Source: Flavobacterium sp. (GTDB taxonomy: Bacteria; Bacteroidota; Bacteroidia; Flavobacteriales; Flavobacteriaceae). Taken from it: a stretch of DNA of 62,105 nt. Both the position numbers and the translations under genes were made by a program. How positions within the stretch are numbered: position 1 is the stretch's first letter; each line of letters opens with the position of its first letter. Under the pieces are notes generated by a model, which saw only the letters and a program-made list of their open reading frames with translations, did no database searches and was not told the origin of the DNA. This document shows, one piece after another, positions 1 to 10,100 of the stretch. The DNA is taken from NCBI RefSeq assembly GCF_017744675.1, contig NZ_JAGIAV010000001.1, forward strand, positions 312,257-374,361. The letters run 5' to 3'.

Positions 1-1470
1 TGATGCTGTAGGTCGTTGGCGAATTAGTGGTTGCACTATAAGGAAGCGTTGTGCTTTGCGCGCTTGAACTTGTGCAGACTGCAGCGGTAGAGCCCAATGC
101 TATTGTTGGCAGCGGATTTACCGTTACCGTAAAATTATTCGTCGCAGATACGCATCCGTTTGCATTGCTTACCGTCAGGGTTCCCGTGTATGTTCCTGCT
201 GCGGTATTGGCCGGTATGGCTATAGTAATAGGACTTGAAGGCAAAGCCGCATTTGTGACTGCCAGAAAACTATTCGCCGGACTGGCATTCCAAATGATGC
301 TGTAGGTCGTTGGCGAATTAGTGGTTGTACTATAAGGCAGCGTTGTGCTTTGCGCGCTTGAACTTGTACAGACTGCGGCAGTGGAACCCAATGCTATTGT
401 CGGCAGCGGATTTACCGTTACCGTAAAATTATTTGTCGCAGATACGCAGCCGTTTGCATTTCTTACGGTCAGATTTCCCGTGTATGTTCCTGCTGCGGTA
501 TTGGCTGGTATGGCTATAGTAATCGGACTTGCAGGCAGCGCCGCATTTGTGATTGGCACAAAAGTATTCGCTGGACTGGCATTCCAAGTGATGCTGTAGG
601 TCGTTGGCGAATTAGTGGTTGCACTATAAGGCAGCGTTGTGTTTTGTGCGTTTGAACTTGTGCAGACTGCGGCGGTAGAGCCCAGTGTTATTGTCGGCAA
701 TGGATTTACTGTTACCGTAAAGTTATTTGCTCCAGATGTACATCCAGTCGCATTCTTTACGGTTAGAGATCCTGTATATGTCCCCACAGCGGTTCCAGCA
801 GGAACGGCAATACTGATTGGACTGGAGGTTAATACGCCATTTGTAATTGCCTGAAAACTATTTGACGGACTGGCATTCCAAGTAATGCTGTAGGTCGTTG
901 GCGAATTTGTTGTTGCAGTATAATTTAGATTGGCCGTTTGAGCCGAAACATTGAAACAGACTGACGTTGCCGTACCAAGTGTAATAGTTGGGGGACCGCT
1001 TACTGTAACGGTAAAATTATTAGCCACAGATATGCATCCGTTTGCATTCCTTACCGTCAAAGTGCCCGTGTATGTTCCTGCTGCGGTATTGGCAGGTATG
1101 GCTATAGTAATCGGACTGGCAGGCAAAGCCGCATTTGTAACTGGCAGAAAACTATTTGTAGGACTGGCATTCCAAGTGATGCTGTAAGTCGTTGGCGAGT
1201 TTGAAACTGCGGTGTAAGGCAGTGTTGTGCTTTGCGCACTTGAACTTGTACAGACTGAAACTGCAGAGCCTAGTGTTATTGTTGGAAGTGGATTTACCGT
1301 TACTGTAAAGCTGTTCGTTGCAGATACACATCCACCATTGCTAACAGTAAGTAATCCCGTATAAGTTCCTGCAGCCGTTCCTGCCGGGACAGTAATACTT
1401 ATTGGACTTGTCGATAAAACAGCATTTACAACCGGCAAGAAACTATTTGCAGGTGAAGCATTCCATGTAA
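1..1470 (-). repeat. In-gene tandem repeats, 294-bp unit (last 291 bp)
   Basis: The marker TGATGCTGTAGG (or a close variant) recurs at 1, 295, 589, 883, 1177 and 1468. The spacing is therefore 294 bp four times and then 291 bp. All units stay in frame in the minus-strand gene and encode ~98-residue Ig-like repeats. Units 1 and 2 are nearly identical in DNA, which suggests recent duplication or gene conversion. Confidence 0.9.
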
Positions 1471-2680
1471 TACTGTAGGTTGTTGGTGAGTTTGTTGTTG
1501 CGCTATAAGTCAAATTAGTTGTTTGTATGCTAGCACTTGCACATACAGCAGTCGCGCTAGCTCCCAAAGTAATTGTTGGCTGAGCTCTTACTACGATTTG
1601 AGTTGACATACCTATTGAAGAAGTACAATCTACTGATGTTAAAGAATCAACTACAATATTACTATTTCCTGTGTTAGTAAATCCAGTAGCTGTAAAAGTT
1701 CCCGATCCTGCCGTCGTAACAATCATTGTTGCTGTCAAATTATTACCTACAGGGCTGCTTCTATGATAAGTTACTGTATACGTTCCGACTGGTAAATTGG
1801 CAGGTGTACTTGTCAATTGTACATCAGAGTCATTTCCAATAGCTGTGCAAACATTCGTAGCTGATAATGATGTTATGCTATAAGTTTTACAAGTGTAGGT
1901 AATGTTAACTTGCCCCCTTGCACCACTTCCACCATTTTGCAATGTAGAAGCACTTATAGCACCACCGCCTCCACCTCCATATATGTCCCCTGGGTTTCCT
2001 GGATTTGTTGTCAATACCACGGTACTTCTTGCAGCTCCTCCAGCACCTCCTAAGCCAGCGCCAAAGTTACCTGCATTTCCTCCAGCACCAGAAGTAAGAA
2101 GCAAACCTAATGCGGCACTTCCGCCTGTTCCTCCATTTGCACCATTAGCAGTGGCTAGGTTTCCAATAGCGCCAGTACCGCCAGCTCCACCAGTTGGAGT
2201 AGAGTTCGTTGCAATATTAGCATTTCCTCCCTTACCTCCAGGCGCATTGAAAACACTTGTAAATCCTGTTATGTATGAATCTCCTCCTGAAATCCCATTA
2301 TCAGTTCCTCCTGAAGCAGTTGCTCCAACTACAACATTCAAACTCGACAATCCTGTTGTTGTAATTGTTCCTTTCGCGTAAGCTCCGCCACCGCCACCGC
2401 CGCCACTTCTTCCCGTTAACGGTGTCAAGTTCGCTGCGCCTCCCGCGCCTCCCGCGCCCCATGCTTCTACAGTAACAACATCCATCCCAGCAGGAAGAGG
2501 AAAAGATCCGCTAGTTGTAATTGGATGCGAAATTTGCGCATTGGAAGTTGTATAAAAAATTGAGAAAAATAAAATAACCAAAAATCTAAATTCCCTATTG
2601 AAATTTAATGGTTTCCAAATAAAAGTTACGAAAGATAAAAGGCTGAAGAAACTCAGCGTAGTAAGTAATTCTTTTTTCAT
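1..2680 (-). CDS. Giant secreted glycine-rich / tandem-repeat protein (C-terminus beyond window)
   Basis: The reading frame is open from ATG at 2680 to the window edge (893 codons, no stop), so the C-terminus is missing. The N-terminus has a long hydrophobic stretch ending in a likely signal cleavage (…TTSNAQ, about residue 49). A glycine-rich domain follows (about residues 55-260), with poly-Gly runs and a typical opening 'VVTVEAWGAGG'. Then come Ig-like segments and at least five ~98-residue repeats containing 'SPTTYSITWNASP' and 'AGTYTGTLTV'. The family is seen in Bacteroidota adhesin-like surface proteins exported by T9SS. Its neighbours end in T9SS type C sorting domains, and by inference this one may too. 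Function is unknown. An ATG at 2690 is out of frame. Confidence 0.85.
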   Translation of the reverse strand, partial: MKKELLTTLSFFSLLSFVTFIWKPLNFNREFRFLVILFFSIFYTTSNAQISHPITTSGSFPLPAGMDVVTVEAWGAGGAGGAANLTPLTGRSGGGGGGGAYAKGTITTTGLSSLNVVVGATASGGTDNGISGGDSYITGFTSVFNAPGGKGGNANIATNSTPTGGAGGTGAIGNLATANGANGGTGGSAALGLLLTSGAGGNAGNFGAGLGGAGGAARSTVVLTTNPGNPGDIYGGGGGGAISASTLQNGGSGARGQVNITYTCKTYSITSLSATNVCTAIGNDSDVQLTSTPANLPVGTYTVTYHRSSPVGNNLTATMIVTTAGSGTFTATGFTNTGNSNIVVDSLTSVDCTSSIGMSTQIVVRAQPTITLGASATAVCASASIQTTNLTYSATTNSPTTYSITWNASPANSFLPVVNAVLSTSPISITVPAGTAAGTYTGLLTVSNGGCVSATNSFTVTVNPLPTITLGSAVSVCTSSSAQSTTLPYTAVSNSPTTYSITWNASPTNSFLPVTNAALPASPITIAIPANTAAGTYTGTLTVRNANGCISVANNFTVTVSGPPTITLGTATSVCFNVSAQTANLNYTATTNSPTTYSITWNASPSNSFQAITNGVLTSSPISIAVPAGTAVGTYTGSLTVKNATGCTSGANNFTVTVNPLPTITLGSTAAVCTSSNAQNTTLPYSATTNSPTTYSITWNASPANTFVPITNAALPASPITIAIPANTAAGTYTGNLTVRNANGCVSATNNFTVTVNPLPTIALGSTAAVCTSSSAQSTTLPYSTTTNSPTTYSIIWNASPANSFLAVTNAALPSSPITIAIPANTAAGTYTGTLTVSNANGCVSATNNFTVTVNPLPTIALGSTAAVCTSSSAQSTTLPYSATTNSPTTYSI

Positions 2681-3141
2681 CTTGTGGCATTTTAGTAATT
2701 GAAAAATAAATTCAAACTCAAAACAAGATTAATTGCAAAATCTAGAAGGCAAATGCTTTATAAGTCGTATAAACAAGACTAAGTTTTGATATCGAATTAA
2801 AGAAGTACTCCAATTTTACAATCAACTTAAGGCAGATAGACAACAGTGTTAAAACTGTGATTTTGAAGAAAAAATTTTTATAGAAGGGCTTATAGAAAAA
2901 CAGTTAATCGATTTAATTTGTATTTAATCGATTAAACTCAACTACAAGATACGATTTTATTTACTTTAAAATCAACAATATAGTTCAAGCCACTTAATTT
3001 TAACACCATTTGTGGGAAAAACACAAAAAATAAGAAAAAACTGTTAAAACATAGAAAAACCAATACATGAGAACCGATAATAAGCAAATTACATCGACAT
3101 TTGTCTTTTATAAAGAATTACAAACAGAATTTTAATTGTTT
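2681..3141. other. Intergenic region, AT-rich, with paired ATCGAT boxes
   Basis: This 461-bp gap lies between the glycine-rich protein start and the stop of the delta-60 protein, both on the minus strand. It must hold the promoter of the former, but I see no clean TAnnTTTG box. The one notable element is a pair of TTAATCGATT boxes at 2904 and 2924. No ORF worth calling and no RNA gene was recognised. Confidence 0.5.
2904..2935. promoter_or_regulatory. Direct repeat TTAATCGATT, 20-bp period (operator-like)
   Basis: TTAATCGATT begins at 2904 and again at 2924, two helical turns apart. The right copy extends to the perfect palindrome TTAATCGATTAA (2924-2935). It lies about 225 bp upstream of the start at 2680. 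A related pair, TTCATCGA with the same 20-bp period, lies upstream of the gene at 14427. A regulator binding site is inferred only. Confidence 0.35.
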
Positions 3142-6100
3142 TTAAAAAATGATTTTTTTTGAAGTTGATTTGCCATTTTCAAAAGTGACTTTAACTATTA
3201 AAACTTGGTGAGAAGAAAACAAATTTTGGATACTTATATTTTTAGTTTCAAGATTATTCTTTTTGTATACTTGATTTCCTGAAACATCAAATATTACTAC
3301 CTTTTTAATACTCTCATTATTGGATACAATATTTATGTTCCTTGATTTAACAAATACAATGAGATCTTCAGAATTGTGATCAAAGGTCTTATTTCCTAAT
3401 GCGCTATGACTGTAAACTATTGAAAATCGATTATCAAAAGTCCCCGCTTCGGAATCGAATTCATATGCTCTATCAGAAAGATTATGAATTAGTTTTAACT
3501 CTTTATCAACTAAAAAAATGGGTTTGCCATTAAAAAAAATATCTTGACGATCTATTTCAAGTTTTAAATTACCCCCAATATTAGTTTTGTAACCTAAAGA
3601 AATTGAATCACTTTCTAAAAAAGGCAATTCACGACCTTGAATTACCAGTTTTTTATTTTCTATTATACTATAAAAATCGATAGTTGAGCCTGAACTTATA
3701 TATTCTGCATCATAATTTAAATCCAAAGAATTTGAGGCATCAGTTGCATAACCAAGTAAAATCTGTTTCAATTCATTTTCATTATTTTTAATGTTCAGCC
3801 AAAATCTATGCTTCTCTTTAGCAGTTTTAAATGGTTCATTAGAAGCTAACCGGAAAAAAGAGGTGTTTCGGTCTCGAACTTTCATACTATTATTAAACTC
3901 TAAATAACCAGTCTGATTGCTTTTTACGAAAAAGGCTTGTCCCGATGCTATTATACCATCTGGCACATTATTGTTTATTCCAGAACTTAAAGCCGAACTC
4001 GTGCCAACACCACCCAATAAATTGTAAACTGCAAAATCATCATTGGTATAACGATAGGTATTGGTTCCAGGTATAATTATTCTAGGCGGTGTATTATGGG
4101 TCCAAAAATATAGCGCTCCTTTTGTTTTTGGAGCATTGTTTCTCAAGAAATCATCTGCACTTATTGCACATGGATATGGATTACCTACTAAATAAAACCG
4201 ATCTGTAGCAATCAACTCCACTTCTATTTTACCATTATTTGGAATTCCTTTAAAAACGCCTTCAAATACTGCTCTATCAGTAGTAGAAAAACTTTGCGGA
4301 GCTCTTATACTATATCCATGCCCTGGCATCATCGTCATAGTCCCATTTAGATCGGTTTTCCATCCTAAAATTGGATCGTGCCAAAAATATTTATCGAAAA
4401 GTGTCTCAGGAGAGAAATCAAATAATTTCACATCAGCTACTGGCGATGACCAATAAGTAAGATCAAATCGAATTACTGGTTTTGTTTTCCTTTTTAAATG
4501 AACAATTCCAGTATTTACCATATCATTATCAGCTTGGTATAAACTAGCAGCATCTTCTAAAACAAGTATTCCTTCCCCCGTATAGGCAAACTCGATGCCT
4601 AACGTATTTTTTTCAAGTAATGTTACCGTTTTACCTTGTTCAATATTACATCCACAAATATTAGCTGTTGTTAAACTGGGAAAGCTTTCTTTAAAATAAA
4701 CATCTTTTCCTTCTGAAGGAAAACCACTTGACCAAGACACTCCGTCCCAAATTGTAGTATTAACACAAAGTTTTAAACGAGCTATTCTATGTTTTGAAAT
4801 ACCTGAAACGGAATTAAAATTTCCGCCAATTATCAATTTGTAATCAGCAGTAAAGTTCATTGCTAATAGCGTGTTATTTAATGGCGCTACAAAAGAATTA
4901 TCCAAAGATCCTGAAGCCAATAAACGAATCAATCTCGAAGAAGAAATAGTATTATAAGTTCCCGAAAAAGTTCCTCCTACCAAAATTCTATCATCTGGCT
5001 GTACTAAAATAACGCGAACATCTCCTTTACTAAAACCTAAACCTGAAGCGAATGCTTTATCTAGACTCCCATCACTATTTAATCTAGTAATCCGTTTTTG
5101 TGAAATGCCATCAAAGGTTAGAAAAGAACCACCTACAATAATCTTATTATCAGATTGAAGAGCTATTGCATAAACATATTTATCAAAGCCATTTCCTATT
5201 CTAAAATTTCCATCAATACTTCCATCTGAATTTAATCTTAGCAAACCTGCAAAAGGCATTCCGTTAAAAGTTTTAAAATGACCGCCTACCAGAATCTTTC
5301 CGTCCGATTGCAAGACTACACTTTCTATAGTTCCATCGGCCCCTGAGCCAATATTAAAACTAGGATCTTTTGTTCCGTCTGGCAGTAACCTAACCATTCT
5401 ATTTGCATTAATAGTTGACCCATTATATTTTGTAAATGATCCAGCCACAATTATCTTTTGATCTGATTGGATTGCCAAACTATAAACTTGCGCATTAAAT
5501 CCATCACCTGTATTAAAGGAATGGTCAATTTTCCCATCTGGAAATATTCTAACCAAACGATTATAAGTAAGATCATTGTATTTTGTAAAATTACCTCCTA
5601 AAATAATGTTTCCATCATTCTGCAATATGCTAGCTTTTACTACATTATTACTTCCTGAATTGGTAGCTTTAAAAACAGGATCGCTCATTCCATTTTCTAA
5701 TAAGCAAGCTATTTTGGGAGCGACCTTTCCATTAAATTTTTTAAAATTACCACCAACAATTGTTTTTTTATTTGGAAGAGGCAGAATGCTTAGAACAGAA
5801 TTATCAAAACCAATTCCGGAAGCCAAGTAAGAAATATCATGCTCACCCTCTCTATTAATTTTTGCCAATCTACCTTGATTTTGCCCATTAAAAACAGAAA
5901 AAGAACCTCCAATAAACCAATTGTCCTCCTCATCAAATTCTAAGGCAAACACAGATGCCGATGCGGGTCCAGAACCAATATCAAAATTAGGTTTTACAGC
6001 TCCATCAGGTTGAAGAGAAATTACTCTTGTAACTTCAGTTGTATTATAAAATCCTGTAAAGGAACCTCCCACCATTATTTCACCGTTAGCATTGATTCTT

Positions 6101-7017
6101 ATCGTTTGAACACCTTCTTTACTAAAACCAGAGCCACTTACAAAACTTTCGTCTATAGTTCCATCTTCATTCAAACGAATAATTCTATTGGCAATACTAT
6201 TACTAAAAAGGGTAAAATTGCCTCCTAAAACCATTTTACCATCAGACTGCAAAGCAATAGCATTAACATCATCATTAAAGCCTGTACCAGTATTGAAACC
6301 AGAATCAAAAGTCCCATTAGAATTTAAGCGAATTATACGGTTAGCTGCAATTCCATTAAATGTTGTAAAATTGCCGGTGAGGAGTATTTTCTCGTCTGAT
6401 AAAACCTTTACATGCGTAATATTTAATGTGGATCCGGAGCCAGTGAGAAATGTAGAATCAAGTGTTCCGTTTGACAATAAGCGTGCTACTCTATTTACCG
6501 TAATAGCATTATATTTTGTAAAACTCCCAACAATAATTATTTTCCCATCGGGCTGTAAGGCAATATCATAAACAATTCCTGTAGTTGCTGCTACCATCGT
6601 ATTAAAACTGGAATCATAAGAACCATCCTCGTTTAGGCGAATTATTCTTCCAGCGCTAATTCCGTTATAACTTGTAAAATTCCCTCCAACAATAATTTTT
6701 CCGTCAGATTGTAAACAAGAAGCATAGATTTTACCATTAAAACCAGTCCCAGTATTGAAACTTTCATCTATAGATCCATCTGTATTTAAACGGGTAAGAT
6801 ACGAAGCCGGCGTACCATTCAAACTCTGATAGTCACCTCCAACAATTAGAGTTCCATTCTTCTCAAGAAGCAAGGTTCGAACTGTATTATCAAACCCATC
6901 TCCAATTTGTCCATCATCAAGAACGTTAAATAAGCTATCGACTTTACCTTGTTGTGAAAAAATTGTCTGAAACGATAGCAATACTATGATTAACGAATAA
7001 AATATATTTTTAATCAA
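3142..7017 (-). CDS. Delta-60 repeat protein with T9SS type C sorting domain
   Basis: 1291 aa. The start is TTG at 7017. There is no in-frame ATG upstream or in the first 100 codons, and the N-terminus from TTG is a good signal peptide (…LLSFQTIFSQ, cleavage near residue 22). Residues ~28-775 contain 14 delta-60 repeats, each with 'DGKIIVGGNFTxYNG' and 'RIxRLNxDGSxDxSFNTG' segments. Fourteen would fit two seven-bladed propellers, which is inference. From about residue 785 the protein carries the C-terminal module shared with the next two giants ('RFDLTYWSSPV', 'GNPYP', 'YFWTH', 'RFWLN', 'LGYKT'). It ends in the T9SS type C signal '…VLIVKVTFENG…KKIIF'. Probably cell-surface or secreted; ligand unknown. 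Confidence 0.9.
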   Translation of the reverse strand: MIKNIFYSLIIVLLSFQTIFSQQGKVDSLFNVLDDGQIGDGFDNTVRTLLLEKNGTLIVGGDYQSLNGTPASYLTRLNTDGSIDESFNTGTGFNGKIYASCLQSDGKIIVGGNFTSYNGISAGRIIRLNEDGSYDSSFNTMVAATTGIVYDIALQPDGKIIIVGSFTKYNAITVNRVARLLSNGTLDSTFLTGSGSTLNITHVKVLSDEKILLTGNFTTFNGIAANRIIRLNSNGTFDSGFNTGTGFNDDVNAIALQSDGKMVLGGNFTLFSNSIANRIIRLNEDGTIDESFVSGSGFSKEGVQTIRINANGEIMVGGSFTGFYNTTEVTRVISLQPDGAVKPNFDIGSGPASASVFALEFDEEDNWFIGGSFSVFNGQNQGRLAKINREGEHDISYLASGIGFDNSVLSILPLPNKKTIVGGNFKKFNGKVAPKIACLLENGMSDPVFKATNSGSNNVVKASILQNDGNIILGGNFTKYNDLTYNRLVRIFPDGKIDHSFNTGDGFNAQVYSLAIQSDQKIIVAGSFTKYNGSTINANRMVRLLPDGTKDPSFNIGSGADGTIESVVLQSDGKILVGGHFKTFNGMPFAGLLRLNSDGSIDGNFRIGNGFDKYVYAIALQSDNKIIVGGSFLTFDGISQKRITRLNSDGSLDKAFASGLGFSKGDVRVILVQPDDRILVGGTFSGTYNTISSSRLIRLLASGSLDNSFVAPLNNTLLAMNFTADYKLIIGGNFNSVSGISKHRIARLKLCVNTTIWDGVSWSSGFPSEGKDVYFKESFPSLTTANICGCNIEQGKTVTLLEKNTLGIEFAYTGEGILVLEDAASLYQADNDMVNTGIVHLKRKTKPVIRFDLTYWSSPVADVKLFDFSPETLFDKYFWHDPILGWKTDLNGTMTMMPGHGYSIRAPQSFSTTDRAVFEGVFKGIPNNGKIEVELIATDRFYLVGNPYPCAISADDFLRNNAPKTKGALYFWTHNTPPRIIIPGTNTYRYTNDDFAVYNLLGGVGTSSALSSGINNNVPDGIIASGQAFFVKSNQTGYLEFNNSMKVRDRNTSFFRLASNEPFKTAKEKHRFWLNIKNNENELKQILLGYATDASNSLDLNYDAEYISSGSTIDFYSIIENKKLVIQGRELPFLESDSISLGYKTNIGGNLKLEIDRQDIFFNGKPIFLVDKELKLIHNLSDRAYEFDSEAGTFDNRFSIVYSHSALGNKTFDHNSEDLIVFVKSRNINIVSNNESIKKVVIFDVSGNQVYKKNNLETKNISIQNLFSSHQVLIVKVTFENGKSTSKKIIF

Positions 7018-7116
7018 AATTGTATAATTAAAGTTAAAATTGTAAGAATTAAACTAAAATTAAAAAGTATTAATTAAAAATTCAATACCTAGATTTAGGG
7101 ATATTTTATAGCAAAA

Positions 7117-7149
7117 AAAAGCCCACTCTTTTATGAAGAATGGGCTTTT
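7117..7149 (-). terminator. Rho-independent terminator of the 2029-aa gene
   Basis: Arms AAAAGCCCA…TCTT and AAGA…TGGGCTTTT pair with one mismatch around the loop TTATG. An A-run upstream on the plus strand gives a U-tract for the minus-strand transcript. It sits 17 bp after the stop at 7167. Confidence 0.8.
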
Positions 7150-7166
7150 CCTGAGGAGTTAATTTT

Positions 7167-10100
7167 TTATTCTAAATTAGAAAAAATCACTTTTTTGGTA
7201 ATGATTGAACCGTTTTCTAAAGTTATTTTAATTAACAAGACCTGATCACTAGAATGCAAATTACTAATCTGCAACTCTTGAGAATTCACTTTAGCTTTGC
7301 TATATAATAGCTGAGCTCCAATATTGAAAACATTAACTTCTTTGATCGTTTCTTTAAAAGAAACAATATTTATTACTTTATTTTTTACCGAAACTAAAAC
7401 GCTGCTTTCTAGATTTTCAAAATCACCGGTTCCCAATGTTTTACTTGTATAACGAAGAACAAAACGATCTGTAAAAGTTCCAACTAATGTATTAAATGTA
7501 TAGTTTTCATTACGTAAATTAGTTGTTTTTCCTGTAGTTTTATCTTCCAAATAAACTTCTTGCTTATCAAAGAATCCATCACCATGATCTATTCCGATAG
7601 TAAAATCACCTTGTACAGTAGTTTTATATCCTAACGGAACCACATCAGTATTATCAAATGGCAAAGCACGTCCTTGAATGGTTAATTTTTTTGTTTCATT
7701 TATACTATAAAAATCAACGAATGAGTTACCTCCCATTGTGGGAGCATCATAATTAAAATCTACATTATTAGTAGCTCCTTCAACATAACCAACCAGTATT
7801 TGCTTAAAAGCACCTTCAGCATTTATCATATTCAACCAAATTCGATTTCTCTCAATGCTATTGCTTTTTGCTGTTTTATAGAAATCGCTATTGACTGAGG
7901 CGCCTTTACGCATCCCATTATTAAAATGTATTTGAGTTGTTTTAGGTCTAGCAAAAAATCCCTGACCTGCAGCAATATAGCCACCAAATGTTCTAGGATT
8001 AGTTCCACTCACATCGATACTTCCTGTAGCAGTGTAAACTATATAATCATTACTGCTATAGCGATAGGTATTGTCTCCAGGAGCTTTCTGCGGAAGCGCA
8101 ACATGCGTCCAGAAATAAAGTGCCCCTAATACATTAGGATTAGCATCCCACAATGCGGCTACATCGATCGCTGAAGGATAAGGATTTCCAAATAAAAAGA
8201 ATTTATCTGAAACTACTGATGTTACGGTTATATCACCATTGTTTGGCACTCCAATAAATGCTCCTATAAATGTACTTGGAGTTACGGTATCAAATTCCTG
8301 TGGGCCTCTAATGCTGTAACCGTTTCCTACTTGCATTGCCATTGTTCCGTTCATATTAGTTACCCAGCCTGAATTTGGACTAAAATAAAAATACTTATCT
8401 CCGAGAGTAGTTGGCGAAAAATCATGCATTGTGAAACCTCCTACTTTTGTAACTGGACTTGACCAATAAGTTAAATCGAAACGACGTATTGAAGTTGCTC
8501 TTTTATAAACAATGTCGCCAGTATTTTGCACATTGGTTGTTTGTATTAAACTTGAGCCACTCTCAAATACCAATTTACCGTTACTTGTTACTTTATTTGA
8601 AATTGTTAAAGTTACCCCAGACGGAATACTTACATCTGAAGGAGCTGTAATCGTTAACGAGCATGCCGATATGTTTGGTGTAGCAGTTGTAAAAGGCTGA
8701 TTTGGTGTAACTGCTGAAACGATAACGCTTTTACTGCCATCTGGATTACCATTTGACCACGCTGAACCATTCCATGTAGTTGAAGAACTAATGTCATTTA
8801 TATCAATAAACACAGTATTTGAAGTGCAACCTGAACCATTATCTGTAACTGTAAAGTAATATCTTCCTGCTATCAAATTTTGAATAGGCAAAGTAGAAGT
8901 TGTGCCAGAATAGGTACCAATACCTGCACCTGTTTGATTAACGGTCCAGTTTCCTGATAAACCTGTAAGGGTTATGCTTCCTAAAGTATTACACGCCGCA
9001 TCGTTGTTTTTTGTAATTGATGGAGCGGTAGGCTTTTGGTTTACTGTAATGGTTTTAGTAACTGATGCAGTGCCGCATGAACCGCCTGAAGTGGTCAATG
9101 TTAAAGTGATGTTTCCTGATTCTGATGCTCCAGCCGTATATGTTGCCGTTGCTGGACTCGTTGCATTGGCCCATGTTCCTGATCCTCCAGACCATGTTCC
9201 GCCGGTAGCTCCGCCCCCAACTGATCCGCCCATCTGTGCTGATGCAGTTCCTTGGCAGATTGCCGCTAAAGCTCCTCCTGCATTTACAGTCGGATTTTGA
9301 TTTACTGTGATAGTTTTAGTAACAAATGTAGTTCCGCATGAACCTCCTGAACTTGTCAATGTCAAAGTGATATTTCCTGATTCTGACGTTCCAGCAGTAT
9401 ATGTTGCCGTTGCTGGATTTGTTGCATTAGTCCATGTCCCTGCTCCTCCAGACCATGTTCCGCCGGTAGCTCCGCCTCCGACTGATCCACCCATCTGTGC
9501 TGATATCGCTCCTTGACAGATTGCAGCTAAAGCTCCTCCTGCATTGGCTGTAGGATTTTGATTTACTGTAATAGTTTTAGTAACTGATGCAGTACCACAT
9601 GAACCGCCTGAACTTGTCAATGTCAAAGTGATGTTTCCTGATTCTGATGCTCCAGCCGTGTATGTTGCCGTTGCTGGATTCGTTGCATTAGCCCATGTTC
9701 CAGCTCCTCCTGTCCATGTTCCGCCGGTAGCTCCGCCCCCAACTGATCCACCCATCTGTGCTGATATCGCTCCTTGACAGATTGCAGCTAAAGCTCCTCC
9801 TGCATTGGCTGTTGGTTTTGGGTTTACTGTAATAGTTTTACTAGCCGTTGCAGTTCCACACGAACCTCCTGAAGTGGTTAATGTCAAAGTGATGTTTCCT
9901 GATTCTGATACTCCAGCCGTGTATGTTGCCGTTGCTGGATTCGTTGCATTAGCCCATGTTCCTGCTCCTCCTGTCCATGTTCCGCCGGTAGCTCCGCCCC
10001 CAACTGACCCGCCCATCTGAGCTGATGTCGCTCCCTGGCAGATTGCAGCTAAAGCTCCTCCTGCATTGGCTATAGGATTCGGATTCACCGTTATAGCTCC

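Noticed and set aside
1..1470. Regularly spaced repeats suggestive of CRISPR
   Set aside because: The period is 294 bp, the whole unit is conserved, and the unit is in frame within a gene.
1902..2381. Plus-strand 159-codon proline-rich frame
   Set aside because: It is the complement of the glycine-rich domain on the minus strand; Gly codons read backward give Pro.
8974..10020. Three plus-strand Pro/Val-rich frames
   Set aside because: Antisense shadows of the four 87-aa repeats; they repeat with the same period.
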